64,000 nucleotides of DNA from Chitinophagaceae bacterium (GTDB lineage Bacteria > Bacteroidota > Bacteroidia > Chitinophagales > Chitinophagaceae): NCBI GenBank assembly GCA_016710935.1, contig JADJTY010000012.1, positions 620,001 through 684,000 of the forward strand, given 5' to 3'. The notes below the pieces were generated by a model. That model ran no database searches, was not told the origin of the DNA, and was given only the letters and a program-made list of their open reading frames with translations. Made by a program: the position numbers and the translations under genes. Shown in pieces: positions 8,502 through 17,691 of the stretch. Positions within the stretch are counted from its first letter, which is position 1. The number at the start of each line of letters is the position of its first letter.

Positions 8502-10228
8502 TACCAATACAGGGTGGCGGAATTCATAGACTTACTTCGGGATCGGAAAATGCAGTAGAACTATACAAGCAGATACTTACCAAATTTCCTGATGATTTGC
8601 AATCGAGGTATTTGCTGAACATAGCTTATATGACGCTGGGTAAATATCCTGCTGAAGTACCTAAGCAATGGCTGATAGAATCTGGTGTATTTACACAAAA
8701 CAAAACCAGCAATATTGTATTAAAAGATATTGCAGGAAAAATCGGGGTTGATATGAATGGCATTTCAGGAGGCTGTGTGGTGGAAGACCTGGACAATGAC
8801 GGTTTGCCTGATATCATGGCATCATCTTATGGTTTAAATGACCAGATGAGATATATGCACCAGCAAAAAGATGGCAGCTTTAAAACAGAAACAGTTTCAT
8901 CTGGCCTGGTGGGCATTACAGGTGCATTAAACCTTATTCATGCCGATTATAATAATGATGGCTTTGCCGATATCATTGCACTGCGTGGTGGCTGGTGGGG
9001 GAAAAAAGCGACCTTTCCTTTTTCACTCATAAAAAATAATGGCAACGGTAGTTTTGAAGATGTAACTATTGAAGCCGGTTTGTATTCGCCAGGGCCAACA
9101 CAAACTGCAAGTTGGGGAGACATTAATAATGATGGCTGGATAGATCTTTTTGTGGCGCACGAAAATTATCCCAGCCAGCTATTTATGAATAAGAAAGGAA
9201 AATTTGTTGATGTATCTGCCAGATATGGTTTGAATTTTACAGCCTATGTAAAAGGTTGTGTGTGGGGGGATGTAAATAATGATGGCTATCCGGACCTGTA
9301 TATTTCTACATTAAATTCCCCCAATAAATTATTTCTCAACCAACCCAGTACAATTGCAGGAGAAAGAAAATTTGTAGACATCAGCAAAACTGCCGGTGTG
9401 GAAGAACCTATGAACAGTTTCCCGGCCTGGTTCTTTGATTTTGACAATGATGGTTACCAGGATATTTTTGTTTGTGGTTACGATACAAAATATTTTGGGG
9501 ATGTGGGTGGCGATGCTGCAAGAGTAATGCTTGGTTTACCAACCCTGGGCGAAAAGCCAAGACTATATCACAACAATGGCAACAATACATTTACTGATGT
9601 GAGTGCAGCATATGGAGCTGATGAGGTGAACTATACTATGGGTTGCAATTTTGGCGATATAGATAATGATGGCTGGCTTGATTATTACCTGGGTACCGGC
9701 GCACCAGCTTATACCAGTATAGTCCCCAATAAACTGTATCGCAATATTGCCGGCAAAAAATTTGAGGACATAACTTATGCAACCAATACCGGCCATATTC
9801 AAAAAGGGCATGCTGTTGCATTTGCTGATATTGATAATGATGGTGACCAGGATATTTATGCAGTGATTGGCGGAGCGGTTGAAGGTGACCATTTCAGGAA
9901 TGTAATTTTTGAAAACAGTTCTGTTACAGGCAATCACTGGATAAAACTAAAACTGGAAGGCAGCAGGTCGAACAAATCGGCTATTGGTGCAAGGGTTAGA
10001 ATAAAAGTAAAACAGGCTGATGGCAGTTTTCAAAATTTTTACCACGAGGTAAATACTGGCGGCAGTTTTGGATCAAGCCCATTAACGGTTTCAGCAGGCT
10101 TGGGTAAAGCCACAGGTATTGAAGAAATAGAAATAAACTGGCCTGATGGAAAATATACATCAGAGATGATTAAAAATATTTCGATGGATAGTTTGATAAG
10201 AATAAAAGAAGGATCGGGCAAACAATAG
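8444..10228 (+). CDS. FG-GAP/VCBS repeat protein with ASPIC/UnbV domain (main part of a frameshifted gene)
   Basis: A secreted beta-propeller-type protein of the CRTAC1/UnbV family. At least seven calcium-binding-like FG-GAP repeats are visible (DLDNDGLPDI, DYNNDGFADI, DINNDGWIDL, DVNNDGYPDL, DFDNDGYQDI, DIDNDGWLDY, DIDNDGDQDI), spaced over residues about 110-460. The C-terminal 100 residues form the ASPIC/UnbV domain (SAIGARVRIKV ... IEEIEINWPDGK). The N-terminus and signal peptide are in the preceding entry, one base out of frame. Such proteins are often surface-exposed or linked to SusD-type uptake systems, but no Sus pair is present here. The precise role is unknown. Confidence 0.85.
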   Translation: MRKGELENCAANHNAQSCIIPIQGGGIHRLTSGSENAVELYKQILTKFPDDLQSRYLLNIAYMTLGKYPAEVPKQWLIESGVFTQNKTSNIVLKDIAGKIGVDMNGISGGCVVEDLDNDGLPDIMASSYGLNDQMRYMHQQKDGSFKTETVSSGLVGITGALNLIHADYNNDGFADIIALRGGWWGKKATFPFSLIKNNGNGSFEDVTIEAGLYSPGPTQTASWGDINNDGWIDLFVAHENYPSQLFMNKKGKFVDVSARYGLNFTAYVKGCVWGDVNNDGYPDLYISTLNSPNKLFLNQPSTIAGERKFVDISKTAGVEEPMNSFPAWFFDFDNDGYQDIFVCGYDTKYFGDVGGDAARVMLGLPTLGEKPRLYHNNGNNTFTDVSAAYGADEVNYTMGCNFGDIDNDGWLDYYLGTGAPAYTSIVPNKLYRNIAGKKFEDITYATNTGHIQKGHAVAFADIDNDGDQDIYAVIGGAVEGDHFRNVIFENSSVTGNHWIKLKLEGSRSNKSAIGARVRIKVKQADGSFQNFYHEVNTGGSFGSSPLTVSAGLGKATGIEEIEINWPDGKYTSEMIKNISMDSLIRIKEGSGKQ

Positions 10229-10256
10229 TCTTTATATTACCTGACAAATCCATTAC

Positions 10257-10712
10257 TTAAAATTTTACTTCCTCATAATAATTCTTACAGGCAATTAATT
10301 TTATTTCACCTTCCCGGATGATTTCTTTTTCATCATCTTCATCTTCTGTTTCGTATTTAATTTTATAAATACCGGCCTTTAACTCGTAAATAGTTTCCTG
10401 GTTCTTAGGTAAGATCTTTAAGGATATCACACCAGCTTCATATAAATTTCCGTTTCTCCTGTATACACTTACCAGCAAGGGTTTACCGGTTGAATTTTTA
10501 ATAGAAACATCGCTTATGCTTTTAACTGCACAACTATCCTTCTTCTCTACAAGTGAAAGCGGTGGCTGAATGAATGCAGATCTGGGTGTTTTAAAAACGC
10601 GGACTAGTTCAGCTAATACTTTACCACCTTCAATAATATTGGCTGTTGTATTGTTTTGCGCCGATGCGGTTAAAGTAATGATGGCAACTGCCAGTAGGAT
10701 CAACTTTCTCAT
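10257..10712 (-). CDS. Hypothetical secreted protein
   Basis: 151 residues with a clear signal peptide (MRKLILLAVAIITLTASAQ). The mature part is probably beta-rich, with one acidic patch (ETEDEDDEKE, about 122-131) and two cysteines. I do not recognise a family. It lies alone between the UnbV gene (convergent) and the M16 peptidase gene, separated from the latter by a terminator. Confidence 0.7.
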   Translation of the reverse strand: MRKLILLAVAIITLTASAQNNTTANIIEGGKVLAELVRVFKTPRSAFIQPPLSLVEKKDSCAVKSISDVSIKNSTGKPLLVSVYRRNGNLYEAGVISLKILPKNQETIYELKAGIYKIKYETEDEDDEKEIIREGEIKLIACKNYYEEVKF

Positions 10713-10783
10713 AAGGTAATATTTTATGTAACTGTTAACATGATGCTAAATAAATCCGGTTTACATAAAAGAAATGTATGAGC

Positions 10784-10815
10784 AATAAAAAAGAGCCCCT
10801 TATGCGGGGCTCTTT
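10784..10815 (-). terminator. Rho-independent terminator of the M16 peptidase gene
   Basis: AAAGAGCCCC and GGGGCTCTTT pair across a short loop. On the reverse strand they are followed by TTTTTTATT, 20 bp after the M16 stop codon. Confidence 0.85.
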
Positions 10816-10834
10816 AAGCAAAATTTTCAAAAGA

Positions 10835-13768
10835 TCAATATCCGAATATATCTTCCAAACTCAGTTTTTTTACTTCACCATATTTGCTCATGGCCTCGGC
10901 AGATAATTTTTTCTCTGAAGCTACAACACAATAGGTATAAGGCTTGTTGGCAATATACTCCGTATGAAACTGCTTCAGCTCATTATATCCAACCTTATCA
11001 ACAGCAGCATAGATTTTCTTACGTATATCATCATTCAATCCTTTGCGCTGGGCAGTAAGATAATTAAAGATGATACCGTCCTGCGTGATGCGTTCTGTTT
11101 CAATATCTTTTTTTATCCCTTCACGGGCAAACTTAATATTCTCTGCCACATTCGGCAGATCGTTCAGCAATTCATTCATCGCTATGATGGATTCATTGAA
11201 TTTATCTGCCTGGCAACCTACATACGCTGTTGTAAAGAACGGGTCTTCCTTTTTTGCCGGTTTTACATAAACCGCAGAAGTTGAATAAGCCAGTGCTTTA
11301 CTTTCCCTGATAGTTTGAAAAACCAGTGCACCCATACCCCCTCCAAAATAATTGTTGAAAATATCAATCACCGGCTCCTTATCTGCATCGTATGAAGATG
11401 AGTTTCTTACCCAGCGTATTTCTGATTGCACCATGTTATAATCTGCAAACAATACCTCGTTCTTACTTTGTACCGCATCGGTAAATTTAACTGCCGGTGG
11501 TGCCGTTGTAAATGCAGCCGGAATGGAATGTGCAGTTTTTAAACCTGCCGTAAACTGTGCCAACGGCTGCGGGCCGTAGTACAAAATTTTGTGTGGATAA
11601 TTATTCAGGTTGTGCAGTATCGTTACCAGTTCTCCTGCAGTTGTACTATTTAACTCAAGATCACTCATGGCATAATTATAAGGATTTTTCTGTCCGTAGC
11701 GGGCATAGTTTATCAGCCCGGTCATAATGGCTCCTTTATTTGATTTGGCATCTGTACGGGATTTGATGATCCTTGATTTTAAAGCTTTTAAAGCGGTTTC
11801 ATCGGGCTTACAGTTTTTTAAAACTTCTTCAAACAAGGTCACAGCCTGGGTAAAATTATCCTGTAACCCCTCAATAGTTACTGTGGTAAATTCTGTTGCG
11901 GCACTCACTGTAAAGCTACAGGCTATTTGGTAAAAAGCCTTGGTAATTTCTTCTGCACTCTTTTTGTCAGTACTTAAAAACTGCAGGTATTGTGCAGCAA
12001 GTCCTAATTTTTTATCGTTCCAGGTACCCGTTTCAAAACGGTAGCGCAGGCGAAACAGGCTGTTGTCTTTGTTCTGAACATACAATACCTGTGCAGGCCC
12101 GATCATTGCTTTTTGCAGGTCTTTATTATAATCCAGCCAAACGGGTTTAACCGTAGTAGCCGGCATATTATTTATCTGCTTTACAAAAGCAGATTGAGCA
12201 TCACGGTTGGTTTCTACCGGTGTAATGGCAGGCTTATCAACCTTGATGATGTTTTTATCTTCGCCTTTACGTTTTAAAATAACCACATAGTTTTCCTGGA
12301 AATATTTATTGGCAAAAGCTACAATATCTTTCTTGGTAAGTTTCGACAGCTGGTCGGTATAAGCAACCTGTTCTTTCCAATCCAGTTCAGATGTGAAAGC
12401 ATCCATCAGGTCGCTGGCCCTTGCGCCATAGGTTTCTGTAGCCAGTATCTTAATTTTCTTCTGGTTGTTGATAATTGAAGTAATGAGGTTGTCATCAAAA
12501 TTCCCTTTTTTAAGATTTTCAATTTCCCCCAGCATCAGTGCCTTTACATCTTCCAGGCTTTGGCCCTGTGTTGGGTTACCCTGCATGTATAAAATACCAT
12601 AATCAATTAAAGTATAGGCAGAAGTTGATGCCCTTAATAATTTTTGTTTCTTCACCAGGTTCAGATCCATCAAACCCGCTTTACCGTTGGTTAATATCTG
12701 TCCTACTAAATCTGCAAGCAATACATCTTTATCTTTATTACCGGGCAAACGGAAACCAATCGTTACACTTTCAGCATCCGGACCAACTACTTCAGTGGCT
12801 ATGGGCGCTGTTATTGGTTGTTCGGGTTGAAATGTATATTTGGGAATAGCTTTTTGCTGCAGGTATCCAAATGTAGCTTCTACTTTTTGTATCATCACAT
12901 CAGGATTAAAATCACCACTCATGATCACACCCATATTATTAGGAACATAATAGGTGTTGAAATATTTCCTGATCTCTACCAGTGAAGGATTTTTTAAATG
13001 CTCAATGGTACCGATAGTTGTTTGTAAACCATAATTGTGATTTTTAAAAAGTTCAGCAAACAGTTTTTCAAAAACCCTTCTGCCGTCAGTATCCAGGCCA
13101 CGGTTCTTTTCTTCATAAACGGCTTCCAGCTCGGTATGAAAGATCCTGAGTATTGGATTTCTGAAACGCTCACCCTGCACGGCCAGGTATTTATCAATCG
13201 CACTGGCAGGTACGTCATCGGTGTAAACTGTTTGCTCAAAGGAAGTAAAGGCATTGGTACCCTGTGCACCCATCGAGCTCATCATTTTATCATACTCGTT
13301 TGCAATAGCATATTTTGATGCTACACCAGAAACAGAATCTATACGGTGATAAATTGCCTTACGCTTTTCAGCATCGGTGGTTTTATTGTATTCTTCATAC
13401 AGTGCGTCAATTTTATCCAGCTCGGGCTTTTCTTTTGCCCAGTCCAGCGAACCGAATTTATCGGTTCCCTTAAACAACATATGCTCCAGGTAATGCGCCA
13501 GGCCTGTGTTTGTGGAAGGGTCTGTTTTACTCCCTGCTTTTGTTGCCACATAACATTGTATCCTGGGATCTTTACTCGTAGGGCTTAAAATAACGGTAAG
13601 CCCGTTTTTTAAAGTATAAAACCTGGCTTTAGCCGGATCATTTGTTACATACTTATAAGTGTATCCACCCGAAGTAGCTTCTTTCCATTGGTATTTACCG
13701 GTTTGGGCAAATGTGGTAACTGTGCCTGCAAGCAGCAATACAAATAAAAATTGTTTAAAAATGTGCAT
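10835..13768 (-). CDS. M16 family zinc metallopeptidase (pitrilysin/insulinase type), secreted
   Basis: A 977-residue protein with a signal peptide ending near TFAQ (residue 22). The inverted zinc motif HxxEH is at 92-96 (HYLEH), and the distal glutamate region EAVYEEKNRG lies about 120 residues later, as in active M16 enzymes. The C-terminal half contains a second M16 domain without the zinc motif, giving the usual clamshell of two active/inactive pairs. It probably degrades peptides in the periplasm or outer membrane. It is transcribed alone, with a terminator just downstream, and is divergent from the alpha/beta hydrolase gene. Confidence 0.92.
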   Translation of the reverse strand: MHIFKQFLFVLLLAGTVTTFAQTGKYQWKEATSGGYTYKYVTNDPAKARFYTLKNGLTVILSPTSKDPRIQCYVATKAGSKTDPSTNTGLAHYLEHMLFKGTDKFGSLDWAKEKPELDKIDALYEEYNKTTDAEKRKAIYHRIDSVSGVASKYAIANEYDKMMSSMGAQGTNAFTSFEQTVYTDDVPASAIDKYLAVQGERFRNPILRIFHTELEAVYEEKNRGLDTDGRRVFEKLFAELFKNHNYGLQTTIGTIEHLKNPSLVEIRKYFNTYYVPNNMGVIMSGDFNPDVMIQKVEATFGYLQQKAIPKYTFQPEQPITAPIATEVVGPDAESVTIGFRLPGNKDKDVLLADLVGQILTNGKAGLMDLNLVKKQKLLRASTSAYTLIDYGILYMQGNPTQGQSLEDVKALMLGEIENLKKGNFDDNLITSIINNQKKIKILATETYGARASDLMDAFTSELDWKEQVAYTDQLSKLTKKDIVAFANKYFQENYVVILKRKGEDKNIIKVDKPAITPVETNRDAQSAFVKQINNMPATTVKPVWLDYNKDLQKAMIGPAQVLYVQNKDNSLFRLRYRFETGTWNDKKLGLAAQYLQFLSTDKKSAEEITKAFYQIACSFTVSAATEFTTVTIEGLQDNFTQAVTLFEEVLKNCKPDETALKALKSRIIKSRTDAKSNKGAIMTGLINYARYGQKNPYNYAMSDLELNSTTAGELVTILHNLNNYPHKILYYGPQPLAQFTAGLKTAHSIPAAFTTAPPAVKFTDAVQSKNEVLFADYNMVQSEIRWVRNSSSYDADKEPVIDIFNNYFGGGMGALVFQTIRESKALAYSTSAVYVKPAKKEDPFFTTAYVGCQADKFNESIIAMNELLNDLPNVAENIKFAREGIKKDIETERITQDGIIFNYLTAQRKGLNDDIRKKIYAAVDKVGYNELKQFHTEYIANKPYTYCVVASEKKLSAEAMSKYGEVKKLSLEDIFGY

Positions 13769-13859
13769 ATGAAATTTGGTTTGTATATTGAAATGAGGCG
13801 CTAAAGTACAAATTCTGTATGTTAATATTTTACCACTCGCAATATTATTAACTTTACAT

Positions 13860-14819
13860 TTGAAAAAAATTGCTGGTATGCCAAGACTATTGAAAATACT
13901 GTTTCGCAGTATTATTATAATTTTTCTTTTGTTGAATGTGATCGTGGCTTTTCATGCATATAAGTTTACACATTTCTATAATAATGGCGAGCTCTCTATA
14001 AAAAAGAAAGAAGAGAAGACCGGCTGGGATAAGACCAAAGAAATGTTTTTGGGCATTAATGCCGAAAAGAAACGGAATGATGTAACCACCGACTCGACCT
14101 TTAAAACCGTTTATCTAAAAACAAAAGACAGCCTGCAACTGGAAGCCTGGTACATTGCTGCTGATAGCAGTAAAGGAACGGTTATACTTTTTCACGGGCA
14201 CGGCGGCAATAAATCCGGTGTAATAAAAGAGGCTGAATCATTTAATAAAATGGGGTACCATACTTTGCTCGTCGATTTCAGGGCGCATGGCAACAGTGAA
14301 GGCAATACCTGTACCATTGGTTACAACGAAACAGAAGATGTAAAACTGGCTTACGATTATATTAAAAATAAGGGCGAAAAAAATGTGGTGCTCTGGGGTA
14401 TATCCATGGGCGCATCCACTATTACCAAAGCTGTTAAAGATTACCAGCTGGAGCCCCGGCAGGTAATTTTAGAAATGCCCTTTGGTACCATTAAAGATGC
14501 TGTAAAGGGCCGCTTAAAAATGATGGGATTACCCGTAGAACCTATTGGCACCCTGCTCACTTTTTGGGGCGGAACCGAACGTGGCTTCTGGGCCTTTGGT
14601 ATGAAGCCGCAGGAATTTGTATCAGCCATCAAATGCCCGGTATTACTGCAATGGGGTAAAAACGATCCACGGGTTTCTCGATCCGAAGAGGAAATCTTAT
14701 TTAAAAATATTCCCAATACAAATAAAAAGTTTGTGGTTTACGAAACAGCCGGACATGAAAGTCTTTGTAAAAAAGAAGCTGCAAAATGGGAAGCTGAAGT
14801 AACTGCGTTCTTACAATGA
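13860..14819 (+). CDS. Membrane-anchored alpha/beta hydrolase
   Basis: 319 residues from a TTG at 13860; an ATG six codons later (13878) is an equally good start. An N-terminal hydrophobic segment (IIIIFLLLNVIVAF) anchors it to the membrane. Hydrolase signatures are the oxyanion region HGHGGNKSG, the nucleophile elbow WGISMGA, an acid residue in QWGKNDPR and the histidine in TAGHESL. It resembles the BAAT/Abhd-like serine hydrolases; the substrate is unknown. The stop codon overlaps the start of queA (ATGA), so translation of the two is probably coupled. Confidence 0.85.
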   Translation: MKKIAGMPRLLKILFRSIIIIFLLLNVIVAFHAYKFTHFYNNGELSIKKKEEKTGWDKTKEMFLGINAEKKRNDVTTDSTFKTVYLKTKDSLQLEAWYIAADSSKGTVILFHGHGGNKSGVIKEAESFNKMGYHTLLVDFRAHGNSEGNTCTIGYNETEDVKLAYDYIKNKGEKNVVLWGISMGASTITKAVKDYQLEPRQVILEMPFGTIKDAVKGRLKMMGLPVEPIGTLLTFWGGTERGFWAFGMKPQEFVSAIKCPVLLQWGKNDPRVSRSEEEILFKNIPNTNKKFVVYETAGHESLCKKEAAKWEAEVTAFLQ

Positions 14820-16033
14820 CCGATCCGAAAAAAATATCTATCCTTGAATATACTTACGATCTTCCTGCTGAAAGGATTGCCCTGCATCCATTAGCTGAAA
14901 GGGATGCATCTAAGTTATTGGTTTATAAAAAAGGTAATATCCAGGAAGACGTTTATAGAAATATTGCTGAACACTTAACCGCAGAAAGTCTGCTCATCTT
15001 TAATAATACAAAAGTTATTAAAGCCCGTATCCGTTTTCAAAAAAGCAGCGGTGGTGTAATTGAAATATTTTGCCTGGAACCATTTGAAGCCATTAATGAG
15101 TACAGTCATGTGATGAATCAAAAAGGTTCAGCTACCTGGAAGTGTATGATCGGTGGAGTGAGTAAATGGAAAGAAAATGAATTAGCAACAGGCAATGATC
15201 AATGGGCAATAAGAGCAAAATTAATTGAGAAACTTTCTGATGCTTATGTAGTTGAATTTAACTGGGATGAAGGTCTAAGTTTTGCAGAGGTTTTAGAGCA
15301 GGCGGGCGATATTCCTTTACCACCATATATTAAAAGAAAAACTGAAGAAACTGACACAGAACGTTATCAAACCATTTATGCAAAAGATGAGGGATCGGTG
15401 GCAGCACCAACTGCTGGCTTACATTTTACGCCGGATATCTTTACAAAGCTTGCAGCAAAAAATATAGAGACAGATTTTGTTACACTGCATGTTGGTGCCG
15501 GTACATTTAAACCCGTAAAAGCTGCTACCATGCAGGAGCATGAAATGCATGCCGAGTGGATTGATGTAGGTGCAGCAATGATTGAAAACCTGGTTGAACA
15601 AATAGACAAAACAGTTGTGGCTGTAGGCACTACATCTTTAAGAACACTGGAAAGCCTTTACTGGATGGGCGTGAAAGCAAATATGCAACCGGCAATTAAG
15701 CAATTGACAATTAGACAATGGGAAGTTTACGAACCGCCTTTGATTAACTGTAATGTAACTGCAACTGAAGCATTATCATCTCTATTAACATGGATGAAAG
15801 AAAATAAACGGGAGCGAATATTTACACAATCGCAGATACTGATTGCGCCGGGTTATCATTTTAAAATTGCCAAAGCCATTATTACCAATTTTCATCAGCC
15901 ACAATCAACATTGCTTTTGCTGGTGGCTGCAGCAATTGGCAGCGACTGGAAAAAAAATTATGATTATGCCCTGCAACACGATTTTCGTTTTTTAAGTTAT
16001 GGTGATGGCAGCCTTTTATTTATCAATCAATAA
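14816..16033 (+). CDS. queA: S-adenosylmethionine:tRNA ribosyltransferase-isomerase
   Basis: Transfers and isomerises the ribosyl part of SAM onto preQ1-modified tRNA to form epoxyqueuosine. The 405-residue chain has the QueA signatures VAAPTAGLHFT, LHVGAGTFKPVKA, GTTSLRTLESLYW and NFHQPQSTLLLLVAA. It overlaps the hydrolase gene by 4 bp. The stretch encoding AIKQLTIRQWE (about 15690-15722) repeats CAATT at short intervals, like the repeat in alaS, but QWE is normal for the family, so this may be chance. Confidence 0.95.
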   Translation: MTDPKKISILEYTYDLPAERIALHPLAERDASKLLVYKKGNIQEDVYRNIAEHLTAESLLIFNNTKVIKARIRFQKSSGGVIEIFCLEPFEAINEYSHVMNQKGSATWKCMIGGVSKWKENELATGNDQWAIRAKLIEKLSDAYVVEFNWDEGLSFAEVLEQAGDIPLPPYIKRKTEETDTERYQTIYAKDEGSVAAPTAGLHFTPDIFTKLAAKNIETDFVTLHVGAGTFKPVKAATMQEHEMHAEWIDVGAAMIENLVEQIDKTVVAVGTTSLRTLESLYWMGVKANMQPAIKQLTIRQWEVYEPPLINCNVTATEALSSLLTWMKENKRERIFTQSQILIAPGYHFKIAKAIITNFHQPQSTLLLLVAAAIGSDWKKNYDYALQHDFRFLSYGDGSLLFINQ

Positions 16034-16089
16034 TATTTACTGCTATTAGATCCATGTGTATTAATTTTATATAATAACCATCCGAAAAT

Positions 16090-16863
16090 ATGATCGTAAA
16101 GAAACTGCTGAGAAGTTTATTCAACAATACCGGTATTTACATTGGCAAAAGCCCAACTTATAAAGGAAGTGCAAATTTCAGCATTGATGGATTACATTAT
16201 GGCCTTTCCTTTCCATCAGCCAATTATGCGCCCTGGCTGGGAGATGAAGCGTTTATGAAGATCTACAACCAGATCAAAAGCAACACCCTGGTTGATATTT
16301 ACCGTTGTTATGAGCTTTGGCAACTGATTCAAAAAGCGCAATCATTACATGCACAGGCGGCCATTTTAGAAGTGGGCGTGTGGCGTGGAGGTACGGCAGG
16401 CATTATGGCGAAGCAATTATCAAACTTAAAAAGCACAGCTGTTTTATATCTTGCCGACACGTTTGCCGGTGTGGCAAAAGCTGGTGCTAACGACAGCTTT
16501 TATACCGGTGGCGAACACGGCGATACCAGCCAGCAAATGGTAGAAGATGTTTTAAAAAATAAAAGCCAGTACCCTCATTATAAAATTTTAAAAGGGATCT
16601 TTCCGGAAGATACGGCCCACGAGATCAGTGCTGATGAGCAGTTTGCTTTATGCCATATTGATGTGGATGTGTACACATCGGCAAAAGATATACTGGAATG
16701 GGTTTGGAACAGGTTAATACCCGGCGGTGTGGTGGTTTTTGATGATTACGGCTTTCATAGCTGTACCGGTGTAACCAAACTGGTGGATGAATATCGGGAC
16801 CGTTCCGACAGGCAGATCATTCATAACCTGAATGGTCATGCCATTATGATAAAATTAAAATAG
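16090..16863 (+). CDS. Class I SAM-dependent methyltransferase, TylF/MycF-like
   Basis: 257 residues. The SAM-binding motif is LEVGVWRGGTAG, followed by LYLADTFAG, the metal-binding HIDVDVYTSAKD and VVVFDDYGFHSCTGV, all typical of macrocin O-methyltransferase-like (TylF) enzymes. These methylate sugar or small-molecule hydroxyls. No antibiotic or sugar cluster is nearby, so the substrate cannot be given. It converges on the L,D-transpeptidase gene, with 8 bp between them. Confidence 0.85.
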   Translation: MIVKKLLRSLFNNTGIYIGKSPTYKGSANFSIDGLHYGLSFPSANYAPWLGDEAFMKIYNQIKSNTLVDIYRCYELWQLIQKAQSLHAQAAILEVGVWRGGTAGIMAKQLSNLKSTAVLYLADTFAGVAKAGANDSFYTGGEHGDTSQQMVEDVLKNKSQYPHYKILKGIFPEDTAHEISADEQFALCHIDVDVYTSAKDILEWVWNRLIPGGVVVFDDYGFHSCTGVTKLVDEYRDRSDRQIIHNLNGHAIMIKLK

Positions 16864-16871
16864 TTTGATCT

Positions 16872-17456
16872 TTACTGCCGGATGGTTACCGGTGTGCCAA
16901 CCGGTATATAACTATACAGGTCTTTCATCTCGGTATATTTTACAGAAACACAGCCGTCTGTCCAGTTATAAAAATTATCTACCGTCCATTCTTCGCCGGG
17001 TCTCGTGGCATGTATTGCTATTCCATCACCAATCTTAGCAGTTTTAGGTATCAGGCCTTTTGCTTTCCGCTCATTAAATTTTTGCATGCTGGTTTTGTTT
17101 GGATAATCCAGCAGCAATTCCGGCCCCCATTTTTTGTGTATTTTTTTAAGTACTACTTTAAAGCTTCCATCCGGTGTACGTTTATCGCCTTCCCGCATTT
17201 TATCACTCAGATCTTTACTGCCAAAAACAATCGGGTATGTTGCATACCAGCCTTCATCATCATACACATACAATTCATATTCGCTTTTATCAACAATAAT
17301 ATAATAGGGGTTACGGATGCTGTCTTTAACAGCAGTTTTTACCTGATGCTTTGTGGCTTTTTTTGCTGCAGGCTTTTTCTTAGGCTTAGGAACAAATGAT
17401 ACCAATAAAACTACTACAGCCAATATGGTGATCTGAAAAAATCGGGAGGTTCTCAT
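16872..17456 (-). CDS. L,D-transpeptidase (YkuD) family protein
   Basis: About 194 residues from the ATG at 17456, which places a positively charged start directly before a hydrophobic signal anchor (FFQITILAVVVLLVSFV). An earlier in-frame start (17501) would put 15 odd residues before it. A lysine-rich linker follows, then a YkuD domain with the catalytic pattern IAIHATRPG ... WTDGCVSV, in which the cysteine is present. The family forms 3-3 peptidoglycan crosslinks or attaches proteins; it may also be a periplasmic murein-active enzyme of the ErfK type. Confidence 0.85.
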   Translation of the reverse strand: MRTSRFFQITILAVVVLLVSFVPKPKKKPAAKKATKHQVKTAVKDSIRNPYYIIVDKSEYELYVYDDEGWYATYPIVFGSKDLSDKMREGDKRTPDGSFKVVLKKIHKKWGPELLLDYPNKTSMQKFNERKAKGLIPKTAKIGDGIAIHATRPGEEWTVDNFYNWTDGCVSVKYTEMKDLYSYIPVGTPVTIRQ

Positions 17457-17559
17457 TTGGTAAAAATAATTTTCTTTTAATAAACAAACGACGGGCCACA
17501 TAAAAAAAATATTCCCCTATGGAAAAGATTAACAAAAAATAAAGAATAATTAAAACAAA

Positions 17560-17583
17560 AAACTTCCGGCATTGCCGGAAGTT
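17560..17583 (-). terminator. Distal hairpin terminator of the outer-membrane barrel gene
   Basis: AAACTTCCGGCA and TGCCGGAAGTTT form a perfect stem with no more than a tiny loop. On the reverse strand a T-rich run (TTTGTTTTAATTATT) follows. Confidence 0.7.
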
Positions 17584-17622
17584 TATATATCAGGAGCCCC
17601 TTCGCTCATTGGTTAAACCCGT

Positions 17623-17638
17623 CCCGATAGCTATCGGG
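17623..17638. repeat. Palindrome CCCGATAGCTATCGGG (family B), intergenic
   Basis: A perfect 16-bp palindrome between two terminator hairpins. The same sequence occurs in comEC (31116-31133) and, with one change, in the gene at 50423; a variant with AAAGCTTT in its centre is at 20454-20469. Confidence 0.8.
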
Positions 17639-17648
17639 GTCATCTAAT

Positions 17649-17681
17649 ATTTTTACGCAGTCCTTCGGACTGCGTAAAAAT
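17649..17681 (-). terminator. Proximal hairpin terminator of the outer-membrane barrel gene
   Basis: TTTTTACGCAGTCC and GGACTGCGTAAAAA form a perfect 14-bp stem with a TTC loop. It is symmetrical, so it would work in either direction, and lies 11 bp after the stop at 17692. Confidence 0.85.
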
Positions 17682-17691
17682 AAAGATGCTA

